From: Nostoc sp. TCL26-01
GTDB lineage: Bacteria > Cyanobacteriota > Cyanobacteriia > Cyanobacteriales > Nostocaceae
Direction of reading: 5' to 3'
Assembly: GCF_013393945.1 (NCBI RefSeq)
Contig: NZ_CP040297.1
Coordinates: 186,001 to 250,000 of the forward strand
DNA length: 64,000 nucleotides
A program made the translations under genes and the position numbers. Below are positions 8,995-17,156 of this stretch, piece after piece. The notes under the pieces were generated by a model, which saw only the letters and a program-made list of their open reading frames with translations, had not been told where the DNA came from and ran no database searches. Every line of letters starts with the position of its first letter. The stretch's first letter is position 1.

Positions 8995-9423
8995 TTAGGG
9001 CAACTGACCATCAATAACATTTAGAAAATCTTCAGCCGTGATAATTGAGCAAGAAAAATTATCTTTTAGACTGAGTAAATCGCGATCGCCCGTCACGAGA
9101 TAATCCGCCTCACTGACCACAGCCAAAAGTAAAAAAGGCAGATCAAACGGGTCACGACATTCAGGAATTACAGGCAAGCGATCGGGTATCGTTACAGCTT
9201 CACAAAAGAGTATGTAATCCGCTAGTAAATCTTCTTGCTCAGTTGGCGTGAGCTTAAACTTTGGATAAGCCAACACTCGGATTAACTCAGTCGTTGTCGC
9301 TTTAGAAACCAGGGGAGTGAAGAGATCGTCCTGCCATGCCAAACGAAGCCTAGATACTCTGCCCGCAAATATCAGCGCCGAGATGATGATATTCGTATCA
9401 ATTACCACCCGTGGGCAAACCAT
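8995..9423 (-). CDS. PIN-domain toxin of a type II toxin-antitoxin pair
   Basis: 142 residues with the PIN nuclease layout: Asp in VVIDTNIIISAL, Glu in TTELIRVL, Asp residues in CRDPFDLPFL and in VTGDRDLLSL, a complete set of Mg-binding acids. Family members cleave RNA and arrest growth when free of antitoxin. I chose the ATG at 9423 over the longer frame to 9441, because it overlaps the antitoxin stop by one base (TAATG) and gives translational coupling with N-terminus MVCPRVVIDTN. It belongs to the PIN group often called putative toxin component of COG1569, rather than classic VapC. Expressed from the promoter/operator at 9674-9697. Confidence 0.9.
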   Translation of the reverse strand: MVCPRVVIDTNIIISALIFAGRVSRLRLAWQDDLFTPLVSKATTTELIRVLAYPKFKLTPTEQEDLLADYILFCEAVTIPDRLPVIPECRDPFDLPFLLLAVVSEADYLVTGDRDLLSLKDNFSCSIITAEDFLNVIDGQLP

Positions 9424-9644
9424 TAAGACTGACGCGCCCAAGCCACTGCATCAGCCACATCCTGCTCACTCAGTCCTAAATCCGCCAGCTTAGATCGAAC
9501 CGCATCAGCCCGATGAATTTTTACAGGAGTCAGAATAATTTGCCCACCCTCCACCTTTACCTCAAAATACTCAGCCTCCCCGATTTCACGGGTAATACTT
9601 TTAGGTAGCGTTAGTTGATTCTTAGAAGTTAACTTGGCGAGCAT
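9423..9644 (-). CDS. AbrB/SpoVT-type antitoxin of the PIN pair
   Basis: 73 residues. The N-terminal half (MLAKLTSKNQLTLPKSI... EYFEVKVEGGQIILTPV) is a swapped-hairpin AbrB/MazE DNA-binding domain; the C-terminal helix (RSKLADLGLSEQDVADAVAWAR) is the part that normally binds and blocks the PIN toxin. The start ATG at 9644 is decided by a perfect AGGAGG six bases upstream on the minus strand; a longer frame to 9728 would run through the promoter and operator. The stop overlaps the toxin start by one base. Likely represses its own operon through the palindrome at 9674-9688. Confidence 0.9.
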   Translation of the reverse strand: MLAKLTSKNQLTLPKSITREIGEAEYFEVKVEGGQIILTPVKIHRADAVRSKLADLGLSEQDVADAVAWARQS

Positions 9645-9673
9645 GACTTGCCTCCTAGCCTTTGCTATCAAAT

Positions 9674-9697
9674 GTAAGGATTCCTTACTTGAGTATA
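9674..9697 (-). promoter_or_regulatory. Promoter -10 and palindromic operator of the TA operon
   Basis: A perfect 15-bp palindrome, GTAAGGA-T-TCCTTAC (9674-9688), sits just downstream of a TATACT -10 box on the minus strand (9692-9697) and about 30 bp before the antitoxin ATG. A further GTAAGG half-site lies upstream near 9704-9712. This is where an autoregulating AbrB-like antitoxin would bind. The -35 is weak. Confidence 0.55.
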
Positions 9698-9717
9698 TAC
9701 ATCCTACCTTACTAAAT

Positions 9718-9972
9718 CTAAAACCCAATCACCGAAACCGCCTTTCGTTTCTGCTCTGGCGTGACCTCAAGATAACGCTGCAACGTCCCCAGGTCACTGT
9801 GACCAGAGATTTCTTGTGAATAGTTCAAGGGAGGTATCCCGGCGCTTGACATCTGCGTCAGAGCAGTTAGCCTAAACAAATGGGTGCTGACTCCCTCTAC
9901 TCCAATCCGCTTACAGGCATCCCGCAGAATCTTGTCTGTATGTAATCTTCTCGTTAAAGCTTTTGTGAAGAT
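9718..9972 (-). pseudogene. Tyrosine recombinase (integrase), C-terminal fossil
   Basis: The minus strand from 9972 to the TAG at 9718 reads without a stop as the end of a phage-type integrase: TDKILRDACKRIGVEGVSTH, then an H-x-x-R box in altered form (HLFRL), then ISGHSDLGTLQRYLEV with the GH box and catalytic Tyr, then EQKRKAVSVIGF. The N-terminal two thirds are absent, and the segment before ISGH (IPPLNYSQE) departs from the expected helix, as if small indels had struck. No start codon. It ends inside the promoter region of the toxin-antitoxin pair, so an integration event probably brought in or truncated this neighbourhood. Confidence 0.7.
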
Positions 9973-10078
9973 TTATACAGAAAATTGTTTTGTCAATGGG
10001 ATAATAGCAGTATTAACCGCAGATCAATGCGAGAAGTGAGTACATGGAATTTCCGAATCAACCCCAAGATACGCAATC

Positions 10079-10189
10079 ATGACTCTTACTTCCAGCATTA
10101 AACTGACGATTGATTTTAATGACCCTGGTTTGAGCGATCGCCTGAGTAGCAAGCCGAGCAAAATCAAGATTTTGTCGCAGTATAGGTAG
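10079..10189 (+). pseudogene. Degraded EACC1-like effector-associated reading frame
   Basis: A 36-codon frame begins MTLTSSIKLTIDFNDPGL, which matches my memory of the N-terminus of small cyanobacterial proteins of the effector-associated constant component (EACC1) type. It then jumps to LSDRLSSKPSKIKI, which resembles the C-terminal part of the same family (LGDRLGxKPIEIEV) with the ~60-residue middle missing, and stops at 10187. Its ATG overlaps a TGA of an upstream short frame in an ATGA (10079-10082), a typical operon junction. It lies 6 bp before the caspase-FGE gene, the usual place for an EACC1 partner. Probably an internal deletion plus frameshift; a shortened peptide cannot be excluded. 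Confidence 0.45.
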
Positions 10190-10195
10190 GTAGAA

Positions 10196-13100
10196 GTGGC
10201 AAAAGTTGCATTGCTGATTGGGGTGAGTGAGTATGAGCCAGGGCTGAATCCTTTGCCTAGTGCAGTTAAGGATGTGGAAGCATTGCGAGAAGTGCTACTG
10301 CATCCAGATATGGGCGGATTTGTAGAGATGGACATTATCCTGCTCAAGAATCCTGAGCGACAAGATGTAGAAGAAGCGATCGAGCGTCTATTTACCTATA
10401 GGCCAAAGGATGACTTGGTGTTGCTTTACTTTTCCGGACATGGCATCAAAGATGATCTAGGGCAGCTTTACTTGGCAACGCGCAAAACACGCAAGAATAG
10501 CAAAGGTGAATTAGTTCGTTCTACTGCTGTTGCAGCGCGATTTATCCAACAGTGTATGAGTCTTAGTCGTTCCCGGCGGCAAGTAGTGATCCTAGATAGC
10601 TGTTTTAGTGGGGCGTTTGCTGAAGGACTTTCTGCCAAAGATGACGGCATGATTGACATCAGGGAGCAGTTAGGCGGTGAAGGACGAGTTGTGTTGACCT
10701 CTTCTACTTCCACACAATATTCCTTTGAGGAAGAAGGGCAAGATTTATCAATTTACACTCGTTTTTTGATTGAGGGGATCAAGTCGGGAGAAGCCGATCG
10801 CGATCAGGATGAGTTTATCTCAATTGATGAACTTCATGAGTACGCCAGTCAAAAGGTGCGAGAACTTCAGCCGGCGATGAAGCCGGAAATATATGCCATT
10901 CGAGAAGGCTTTAAGATTCGACTGGCAAAGGTGGCTCCGGGTGATCCCAGACAGCGATATCGTAAAGAGGTAGGGCGATTTATTCATCGAGGTGAAATTT
11001 CCTTTGTTGGTCGTCGCACATTAGATGTACTGGGGACTCGCTTGGGATTGGAGACAACTGAGGCGAGAGCGATCGAAGATGAGGTTTTAGAACCATATCG
11101 CAACGATTTCCGCGAAAAGCTCCAGCAGTATCAGCAGGTGTTCACAGAGCTACTAGAGCGAGACGAAACGATTACCGATGGCGATCGCCACGACTTGCAA
11201 AATCTCCAGCAAATTTTGGGCTTGCGGAATGAGGACACGATGCCCATTGAGGCACAGGTGACTGCAAGGTTTAAGACATATCAGCAAAACCTGCAAACCT
11301 ATCAGCAAGCGTTTACAACATTACTACGACAAGAGTTTCCTCTGAGTCTAGCAAGCCGCGATCGCCTACGGCAAACCCAGCAGCAATTAGAGCTTGCAGA
11401 TAGAGATATTGCGGCCATAGAAGCTCAGATTACGGCTGAGGTAGCAGCATATCACCAGAAACTCCAGGACTACCAACGGCTGTTTGTAACTGCCATGCAG
11501 CAAGAATATCCCCTCAGTGAGGCAACCCGCAATGACTTACTTCAACAGCAGCAGCGCTTGGGACTGACGGCTGTAGATGTTGCCCCAATCGAAGCGCAAA
11601 TCACAACACAAATTGAAAGCTATCATCAAAAACTCCAGCAGTACGAGCAGGCGTTTGTCAAGGCGACGCAGCGTAAACATTATCCAGATGAGTTGACGCA
11701 AAAGCAGTTGCAGCAAACCTGGCAGACTTTGGGGTTGAGTGAAGGGGATGTGAGAGCGATCGAGAGGCGGATTAATGGGGAGATTGAAACGTATCAAACA
11801 AACTTGCGGCAATATGAGCAGGAGTTTACAGCAGCTGTTCAGCAAGAATATCCGCTTAGTACTTTCAAACGCTCTCAACTTACCCAACGTCATCAAGCCT
11901 TGAATCTGACTGCTGAGGATGTGACTGCAATTGAAACTCCAATTATTACTGCGATCGCGGAACATCGGCAAAAGCTACAACAGTATGAAGAGGTGTTTAG
12001 AGAGTCGATGCAGTTTGAATATCCTCTTAGTAATGCCACTCGTGAAGAACTACGGCGATTTCAGCAAATTTTAGAATTAAATGATGAAGAAACAGCTGCG
12101 ATCGAAGCAAGGATTATTCAATCATCTTCAGAAGCAGAATACCGGAAAGAGCAAGAGAGAATTAAACAGCAGCAAGAGGCTGAAAAACAACTACAACAAG
12201 AAGCTGTACGAATAAAGCAACAGGAGGTAGAGAAACAACGACAAGCTGAAGAAACATTACGACTAAAGCAGCAGGAGGTAGAGAAACAACGGCAACGAGA
12301 AGATGCAGAAAAACTACAAAAATTACAGCAGTATATTCAGCCGTCAAGCCCTGCTCAACCAACTCAACCGCCTCAAGAGCGAATAACCCGACAAAAGTTT
12401 TTGAAGTGGGCTGGCTTGGGAGGTGTAGGTTTGGTGACAGCAGTAGTAGGTAGGGAAATTTTTAAGGTTCAATTACCCAAATATATTCCCGTTAAGCTTG
12501 AAACCTTTAAGTTTGAAACGGTAACAGTAGATGAAAAGGGACAGGTAATTGAACCAGATGCTAACAAGCAAGCTAAGTTCTTTAAGGAAGACTTAGGTAA
12601 TGGCATAACTTTGGAGATGGTTGAGATTCCTGCTGGTTCATTTAAGATGGGTTCGCCACCGGGTGAAAATGGTCGAAGCAAAAGTGAAGAACCACAGCCA
12701 ATTGTGAATGTGCCTGCTTTTTTTATCGGCAAGTTTGAAGTGACTCAGGAACAGTACCAGCAAATAGTGGGTAATAATCCGTCGAACTTCAAGGGAGCAA
12801 AACGTCCTGTAGAGCAAGTGTCTTGGAATGATGCAGTAGACTTTTGCAAAAAACTGAGCCAAAAGACAGGGCGTGAATATCGCCTACCTAGTGAAGCAGA
12901 GTGGGAATATGCCTGTCGTGCAGGAACAACGACACCATTTCACTTCGGCGAGACGATTACAACTGAGTTAGCTAACTACAATGGGAATTACACCTACGCT
13001 TCTGCACCAAAGGGCAAATATCGTCAAGAAACAACAGATGTAGGAAGTTTCGCACCCAACGCCTTTGGATTATACGATATGCACGGGAATGTCTGGGAGT

Positions 13101-13318
13101 GGTGTCAAGATACTTGGCATGAGAGCTATACAGGAGCGCCTAGTGATGGGAGTGCATGGATTAATAATGATAATCAATATCGACTACTGCGGGGTGGTTC
13201 CTGGCTCAACCATCCTGTACTCTGCCGTTCTGCGTACCGCGACCTCGGCACGCGCGACTTCGATAGATTCAGTATCGGTTTTCGGGTTGTGTGTGTCGGC
13301 GGGAGGATTCTTCAGTAG
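10196..13318 (+). CDS. Caspase-family protease with helical repeats and FGE-sulfatase (C-lectin) domain
   Basis: 1040 residues. An N-terminal caspase/metacaspase-like domain (about 1-230) has His82 in FSGHG and Cys136 in DSCFSGAF. Next come about six helical repeats of ~70 residues (250-650, pattern YxxKLQxYxxxFxxxxQxEYPLSxxTRxxLxxxQxxLGL), a charged coiled coil (660-720), a single hydrophobic segment after RQKFLKW (about 732-755; possible membrane anchor or Tat-like signal) and a formylglycine-enzyme-like/C-type-lectin fold (about 800-1036; LEMVEIPAGSFKMGS, RLPSEAEWEYACRAGT, LYDMHGNVWEWCQD). GTG at 10196 is the start that keeps the MAKVALLIG strand. The last 40 residues look like a DGR variable region (separate entry). 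Inferred role: the lectin fold senses a ligand and the caspase executes. Confidence 0.92.
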   Translation: MAKVALLIGVSEYEPGLNPLPSAVKDVEALREVLLHPDMGGFVEMDIILLKNPERQDVEEAIERLFTYRPKDDLVLLYFSGHGIKDDLGQLYLATRKTRKNSKGELVRSTAVAARFIQQCMSLSRSRRQVVILDSCFSGAFAEGLSAKDDGMIDIREQLGGEGRVVLTSSTSTQYSFEEEGQDLSIYTRFLIEGIKSGEADRDQDEFISIDELHEYASQKVRELQPAMKPEIYAIREGFKIRLAKVAPGDPRQRYRKEVGRFIHRGEISFVGRRTLDVLGTRLGLETTEARAIEDEVLEPYRNDFREKLQQYQQVFTELLERDETITDGDRHDLQNLQQILGLRNEDTMPIEAQVTARFKTYQQNLQTYQQAFTTLLRQEFPLSLASRDRLRQTQQQLELADRDIAAIEAQITAEVAAYHQKLQDYQRLFVTAMQQEYPLSEATRNDLLQQQQRLGLTAVDVAPIEAQITTQIESYHQKLQQYEQAFVKATQRKHYPDELTQKQLQQTWQTLGLSEGDVRAIERRINGEIETYQTNLRQYEQEFTAAVQQEYPLSTFKRSQLTQRHQALNLTAEDVTAIETPIITAIAEHRQKLQQYEEVFRESMQFEYPLSNATREELRRFQQILELNDEETAAIEARIIQSSSEAEYRKEQERIKQQQEAEKQLQQEAVRIKQQEVEKQRQAEETLRLKQQEVEKQRQREDAEKLQKLQQYIQPSSPAQPTQPPQERITRQKFLKWAGLGGVGLVTAVVGREIFKVQLPKYIPVKLETFKFETVTVDEKGQVIEPDANKQAKFFKEDLGNGITLEMVEIPAGSFKMGSPPGENGRSKSEEPQPIVNVPAFFIGKFEVTQEQYQQIVGNNPSNFKGAKRPVEQVSWNDAVDFCKKLSQKTGREYRLPSEAEWEYACRAGTTTPFHFGETITTELANYNGNYTYASAPKGKYRQETTDVGSFAPNAFGLYDMHGNVWEWCQDTWHESYTGAPSDGSAWINNDNQYRLLRGGSWLNHPVLCRSAYRDLGTRDFDRFSIGFRVVCVGGRILQ
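13205..13273 (+). other. Probable variable region (VR) of a diversity-generating retroelement
   Basis: The end of the FGE domain follows the framework GGSW-xxx-P-xx-CRSAYR-xxx-TRD-xx-R-xx-IGFRVV. The codons at the x positions are CTC, AAC, CAT; GTA, CTC; GAC, CTC, GGC; TTC, GAT; TTC, AGT. Every one can be made from AAC, AAT or GAA by changing adenines only, and the third bases stay C or T (or A in GTA). This is the signature of adenine-specific mutagenic retrohoming, and FGE-type C-lectin folds are the usual targets. No template repeat or reverse transcriptase is visible in the window, so the element would act from elsewhere or be lost. Confidence 0.7.
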
Positions 13319-13488
13319 CCCTTTATACTTTAACTCTTTCGCCTTCTACCCTTCTTTCCTTTACCCTTTTTGAGTGTAGCGAAGCGGAACGATCTAATTT
13401 TTTTCAAAAATAGGACTGATAAAAACTCCAACTAGAGATAATTATGAACCAAGAACTTACCCAAGCGATCGCCTGATTACTGGAAATC

Positions 13489-14232
13489 TTAATCACTAGT
13501 TAATACCGATGCTAGAAGTTTAGGACAAGAGAGATGAGGGCAATGTCCGGAAGCTAGCTCAATAGCATCGACTCCTAAGCGCTTGCGTGCAGCGTAGCGT
13601 GACCATGTAGGAGATATGATTCGGTCATTGGTACAAACAATATATTTGCGCTCAACCTTGGGCAAAGCTGTTAAAGGATTCGTTTCAAATATATATGCCA
13701 TAGATTGTTGCGAACGACTTTTCGAGATTGCCCATTGTGCTATATCCGGTTGACAATCATGAAAGAAAAAATTCATTAATACAGCTTTGTCGGAATAATC
13801 TTGGCCTACGGAAGTTGGTTCATACATATCAGGCTCATCGTAGAACTGTTCAAGTTTACTTGGGTGTTTTGGTTGGTAATTAAATGATTTGAGGGTATCT
13901 GCATCAAGACGATGAGAAAACTGATCGAGTGTACTGATTCCGGGATGCGGGAGTAGCGCGGCGACAAATACTAGTTGACGCACTTTTACCGCTTCTGCAA
14001 CTAGGGGAATGATAGTACCAGCCATTGAGTGACCAACTAGTACAATATCATCATCATTTTTTGGTAGTGCTTGAATTACTGTATCTGCAAATTGAGACAG
14101 AGTAGTAGAGGCATTTTCAATGGGCAAATCCATTGCGATAGTTTTGTGACCCTGTGCTTCTAAGTAGGGAATAAGCAAATCCCAACACCAAATGCCTTGG
14201 AAGGCTCCATGAACTAGACAAAAAAGACTCAT
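13489..14232 (-). CDS. Alpha/beta hydrolase, EstC/methyl-esterase-like
   Basis: 247 residues, cytoplasmic. Classic alpha/beta hydrolase marks: the oxyanion strand FCLVHGAFQG near the start, the nucleophile elbow VGHSMAG (Ser near residue 86), and a C-terminal ASGHCPHLSCP that supplies the catalytic His. The short form with the HGAFQGxWCW opening resembles plant salicylate/methyl-jasmonate esterases and bacterial EstC-like pyrethroid hydrolases. The substrate is unknown. Start ATG at 14232. It is convergent with the caspase-FGE gene; the 170 bp between them (13319-13488) contain only a short broken frame at 13444 (MNQELTQAIA then stop), possibly a gene remnant. Confidence 0.85.
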   Translation of the reverse strand: MSLFCLVHGAFQGIWCWDLLIPYLEAQGHKTIAMDLPIENASTTLSQFADTVIQALPKNDDDIVLVGHSMAGTIIPLVAEAVKVRQLVFVAALLPHPGISTLDQFSHRLDADTLKSFNYQPKHPSKLEQFYDEPDMYEPTSVGQDYSDKAVLMNFFFHDCQPDIAQWAISKSRSQQSMAYIFETNPLTALPKVERKYIVCTNDRIISPTWSRYAARKRLGVDAIELASGHCPHLSCPKLLASVLTSD

Positions 14233-14273
14233 ATAGGAATTTGCTTTGATTAATGAATTGATTTGTATAGGTA

Positions 14274-14358
14274 GGTAATGGGTAATGGGTAATTGGTAAT
14301 AAGTCCCCAGTTATATGAGGTACGCTCTAACCTCTAGCCTCTAGCCTCTAGCCTCTAG
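14274..14358. repeat. Heptamer tandem repeats (STRR) overlapping the pepP stop
   Basis: Two 7-bp arrays: ggtaatg-type units at 14274-14300 and four exact cctctag units at 14331-14358. The second supplies the last codons and stop (TAG) of the aminopeptidase gene, which ends at 14348 on the minus strand. Confidence 0.85.
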
Positions 14359-15712
14359 ATAAATTTTCTACACTTTCGGCATCATTCGGTAAAGCGGCGG
14401 TGAGAACTTCACTACCTGTATCTGTAACTAAAACATCATCTTCGATGCGTATTCCTCGGACATCGGCAAATTGAGATAGGCGTTTCCAATTGACGACATC
14501 GTGATATTTTGAGCGATTTTTGGCATCGTTTAAAATGGCTGGAACTTGATAAAATCCTGGTTCAATTGTGACTAACATTCCTGGGCGTAGGGGACGATTT
14601 AAGCGCAGGTAACCTAAACCAAAGCGATCGCTTCTCGTCCGTCCTTTTTCATATCCGGCTAAATCTCCCAAGTCTTCCATGTCATGCACATCCAAACCGA
14701 GCAAATGACCGATCCCGTGAGGGAAAAATAAGGCGTGGGCATCAATTGCGACTAAATCTTGCGGATTGCCTTGCAAAATGCCTAAATTCACTAAACCCTC
14801 GGCGATGACTGTCGCGGCTAACAGATGAATTTCGCTATATTCCACACCAGGGCGCATCTGATCTATGCAAGCATCATGGGCTGCTAGGACGACATCATAA
14901 ATATCGCGTTGCGTTGAGGAAAACTTACCAGAAACAGGCCAAGTACGGGTGATATCTGCTGCCCATCCTGTCGTAGTTTCACCACCAACATCGGCTAGTA
15001 GTAAGTCTCCCGGTTGGATGGGATGATGATAATGTTCGTTATGTAACACCTCACCGTGAACAGTGACAATACTGTTGTAAGCGGTAGTCATATTGTGAGC
15101 GATTAGAACACTCTCCATCGCTGCTCTGACTTCGGCTGCGATGTTAGCGCTGGCGGTTGCTGCCATGCCTGCTTTGTGTGCTGCTACACTCACATTAGCT
15201 GCCTGACGTAATTCTGCTAATGCTGCGGCATCGTGGGTGAGGCGTAAACTGACAATGGCTTTGGCTAACTCTAAATCAATACCTTCAGGTTGACTTTGTG
15301 GCAAAACCCATCTACTCATGAGCTGGGTTTGCTGTGTCCAAGTTATAGCATTCTGGACAGCAATAGTGGCTGCACCTTCTACCCTAGATGCTAATTCTGA
15401 TATGGGTTGAGCTGCATCAGCTCCAATTGTTTGGGCTATTTCCTCACGCTTGGGCATTTCTCCATGCCAAAGGGCGCTACTGGGTGCAGGATCATCCATG
15501 AATAGTTCTAGTTTGCCTGCTTCTAGGCGAATTGCGGCGTTAGGTAGGGGCAAACCGGCAAAATAGAGAAAGTGACTGCTAGCGCGAAAGGGAAAGCCAT
15601 TAGCGGGGAAGTTGCGAGGACTGCTGCCACCTGACCAAAGGATTGTGGGAAAATCGATCAGGGTGGCTAATTTTTGTCGGCGATCGCGTAGAGTATTTGC
15701 TAGTAAATTCAT
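14348..15712 (-). CDS. pepP: Aminopeptidase P family (M24B) metalloprotease
   Basis: 454 residues. An AMP_N-type N-terminal domain (1-170) is followed by a creatinase/M24 domain with all five metal ligands visible: Asp in LLADVGGE, Asp in AADITRTW, His in GIGHLLGLDVHD, Glu in TIEPGFY and Glu in IRIEDDVLVT. It removes N-terminal residues before proline using two Mn or Co ions in the cytoplasm. Full family length; the ATG at 15712 gives MNLLANTLRDRRQKLA. The C-terminus (SRG then stop) is encoded by a heptamer repeat, so the last residues differ from those fixed by selection. No operon partner. Confidence 0.93.
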   Translation of the reverse strand: MNLLANTLRDRRQKLATLIDFPTILWSGGSSPRNFPANGFPFRASSHFLYFAGLPLPNAAIRLEAGKLELFMDDPAPSSALWHGEMPKREEIAQTIGADAAQPISELASRVEGAATIAVQNAITWTQQTQLMSRWVLPQSQPEGIDLELAKAIVSLRLTHDAAALAELRQAANVSVAAHKAGMAATASANIAAEVRAAMESVLIAHNMTTAYNSIVTVHGEVLHNEHYHHPIQPGDLLLADVGGETTTGWAADITRTWPVSGKFSSTQRDIYDVVLAAHDACIDQMRPGVEYSEIHLLAATVIAEGLVNLGILQGNPQDLVAIDAHALFFPHGIGHLLGLDVHDMEDLGDLAGYEKGRTRSDRFGLGYLRLNRPLRPGMLVTIEPGFYQVPAILNDAKNRSKYHDVVNWKRLSQFADVRGIRIEDDVLVTDTGSEVLTAALPNDAESVENLSRG

Positions 15713-15726
15713 AACTCAGTTATTGC

Positions 15727-15851
15727 TATAGCGGTTCTCGTTCACGTGAGGTACACCTGTAGGGGCAATACCCTGCGGAAGCCTTCGGCTACATGAATTG
15801 CTCCTACACCCTGCAATATAATTTTGTACCCCATCAGAGTGGGAACCACTA
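15727..15851. repeat. MITE-like imperfect inverted repeat
   Basis: Ends of the type tatagcggttctcgttcacgtgaggtac (left) and gtaccccatcagagtgggaaccactat (right) form an imperfect inverted repeat. A second inverted pair, gtaggggcaat/attgctcctac, lies inside. A relative of the end sequence (tatagcggtattcacttgaatgagatac) occurs near 29680-29709, so this is a dispersed repeat family. Confidence 0.6.
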
Positions 15852-15866
15852 TTATATTGATGTAAT

Positions 15867-16973
15867 TCACAACAATTTTGCCTGATGTAACCGCGAGATC
15901 AGCCCAGGACGATTGCTGTAATCTTGTTGGATTTGCCGAATGCGTGATTGGAAATCCGCCAATCTGCCTTTGTACTTTGCTAAATCACGCAGTTCTCTGA
16001 GATAAGCAACAGCTTGATCATAGGGTTTTGCTTGTTTGAGGGCAATTAACTGAAAAACTTCCGTCCACACACTTGCTTCTTTCTTAGCTAGCGCTTCCCA
16101 GGTTTGCACCTTGATTCGATAGGCTTCTTTGTGTTGCTCTTTCTCGCGGCGATCGCTTTCTTGTTCTGCCAACTCTAGTAATTCTGATAGTGTTCTTCTA
16201 GAAGTATCATTACTCACATGATTTTTCGGTTTATGAGATAACTCTCTTAATCTATGCTTTAGTTGTATCCTTACTTGTGGTTCACCTCTAGCAACTCTCA
16301 CCAAAAAATCATGACATTCTTGCTCACTCAATAATGGTATCAAATCTTCTAATTGTTGCTCATCTTGTGCTTGTGCAATGCTAGCTGTTGCTGCGGCTGT
16401 AATCAAATCTTGATCAATACCAAAGAACTCAACAAAAGCTTGAAGGGTTGAAGATAAGGTTTGTAAATTAGCAGGTATTGGTGGTTCAAGTAAATCTGCT
16501 TCGCTATATTCCATCGGTGCGGCTTTAAGCCATGCTAAGTATAAACTCCGCAAATCACCCCGCAACAAATCATCTCGTAAAGATACTAAGCTTGATAACC
16601 ATCCCTCGCCCTCACTCCACTCGCCCATCTCTTCATCATTGATGTCAATATCTAAAATGATAAAATCACGAGTAGTTGAGATAGAAATAGCATCAAGCTG
16701 ACAGTAAGGTGCAAAAACTGCCGGGTCAACTAAAGATTTTGGTAATCGAAACATTAATTGTCGAGAACCCCAATTTGCCATGTACAGCATGACATCGAAA
16801 CATTTTTCTAAAACTTGTTTGGGATCACCTCTGAAGTCACCATAATTGTAAACGAATACGGCTTGCGTAGATGTTAGTTGTACCCGACTCGAAAGACTCT
16901 GCACATAAGTCTTTTCGGCTGATGTTAGGGGTCGATCTAATGCTAAAAACTCGTAATATTGATATTCACTCAT
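15867..16973 (-). CDS. Conserved cyanobacterial protein of unknown function
   Basis: 368 residues, soluble, no signal peptide. The opening MSEYQYYEFLALDRPLTSAE is a pattern I associate with a conserved family that often sits beside SWIM zinc-finger or helicase genes, but no such partner is next to it here. Residues 1-200 form a mixed alpha/beta domain with NYGDFRGDP and YMANWGSRQLMFRLP segments. Residues 250-368 are helical and charged (ESDRREKEQHKEAYRIK), probably coiled coil. The ATG at 16973 is preceded by GGGGTGCT; no better start. 16974-17156 upstream holds no recognised gene. No function assigned. Confidence 0.8.
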   Translation of the reverse strand: MSEYQYYEFLALDRPLTSAEKTYVQSLSSRVQLTSTQAVFVYNYGDFRGDPKQVLEKCFDVMLYMANWGSRQLMFRLPKSLVDPAVFAPYCQLDAISISTTRDFIILDIDINDEEMGEWSEGEGWLSSLVSLRDDLLRGDLRSLYLAWLKAAPMEYSEADLLEPPIPANLQTLSSTLQAFVEFFGIDQDLITAAATASIAQAQDEQQLEDLIPLLSEQECHDFLVRVARGEPQVRIQLKHRLRELSHKPKNHVSNDTSRRTLSELLELAEQESDRREKEQHKEAYRIKVQTWEALAKKEASVWTEVFQLIALKQAKPYDQAVAYLRELRDLAKYKGRLADFQSRIRQIQQDYSNRPGLISRLHQAKLL

Positions 16974-17156
16974 AGCACCCCTAACATTTTGCCAGATGAT
17001 ATAGGACTCAATAATTCCCTTAGACTTCTAAATTATAGGATGAGAATATCATTGCTAAGTTGACGGTGTTGTCAAATTAAGTAACGATATTTCCCATCAC
17101 AGTAAAATTAGCAAATATTAAGGTAGTGGCGTGTCTAGGCTAAAATAGTGGATTAG

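Noticed and set aside
10196..13318. Formylglycine-generating activity of the FGE domain
   Set aside because: In caspase fusions the FGE fold serves as a ligand-binding lectin-like scaffold; the domain ends in a variable region and no sulfatase is nearby.
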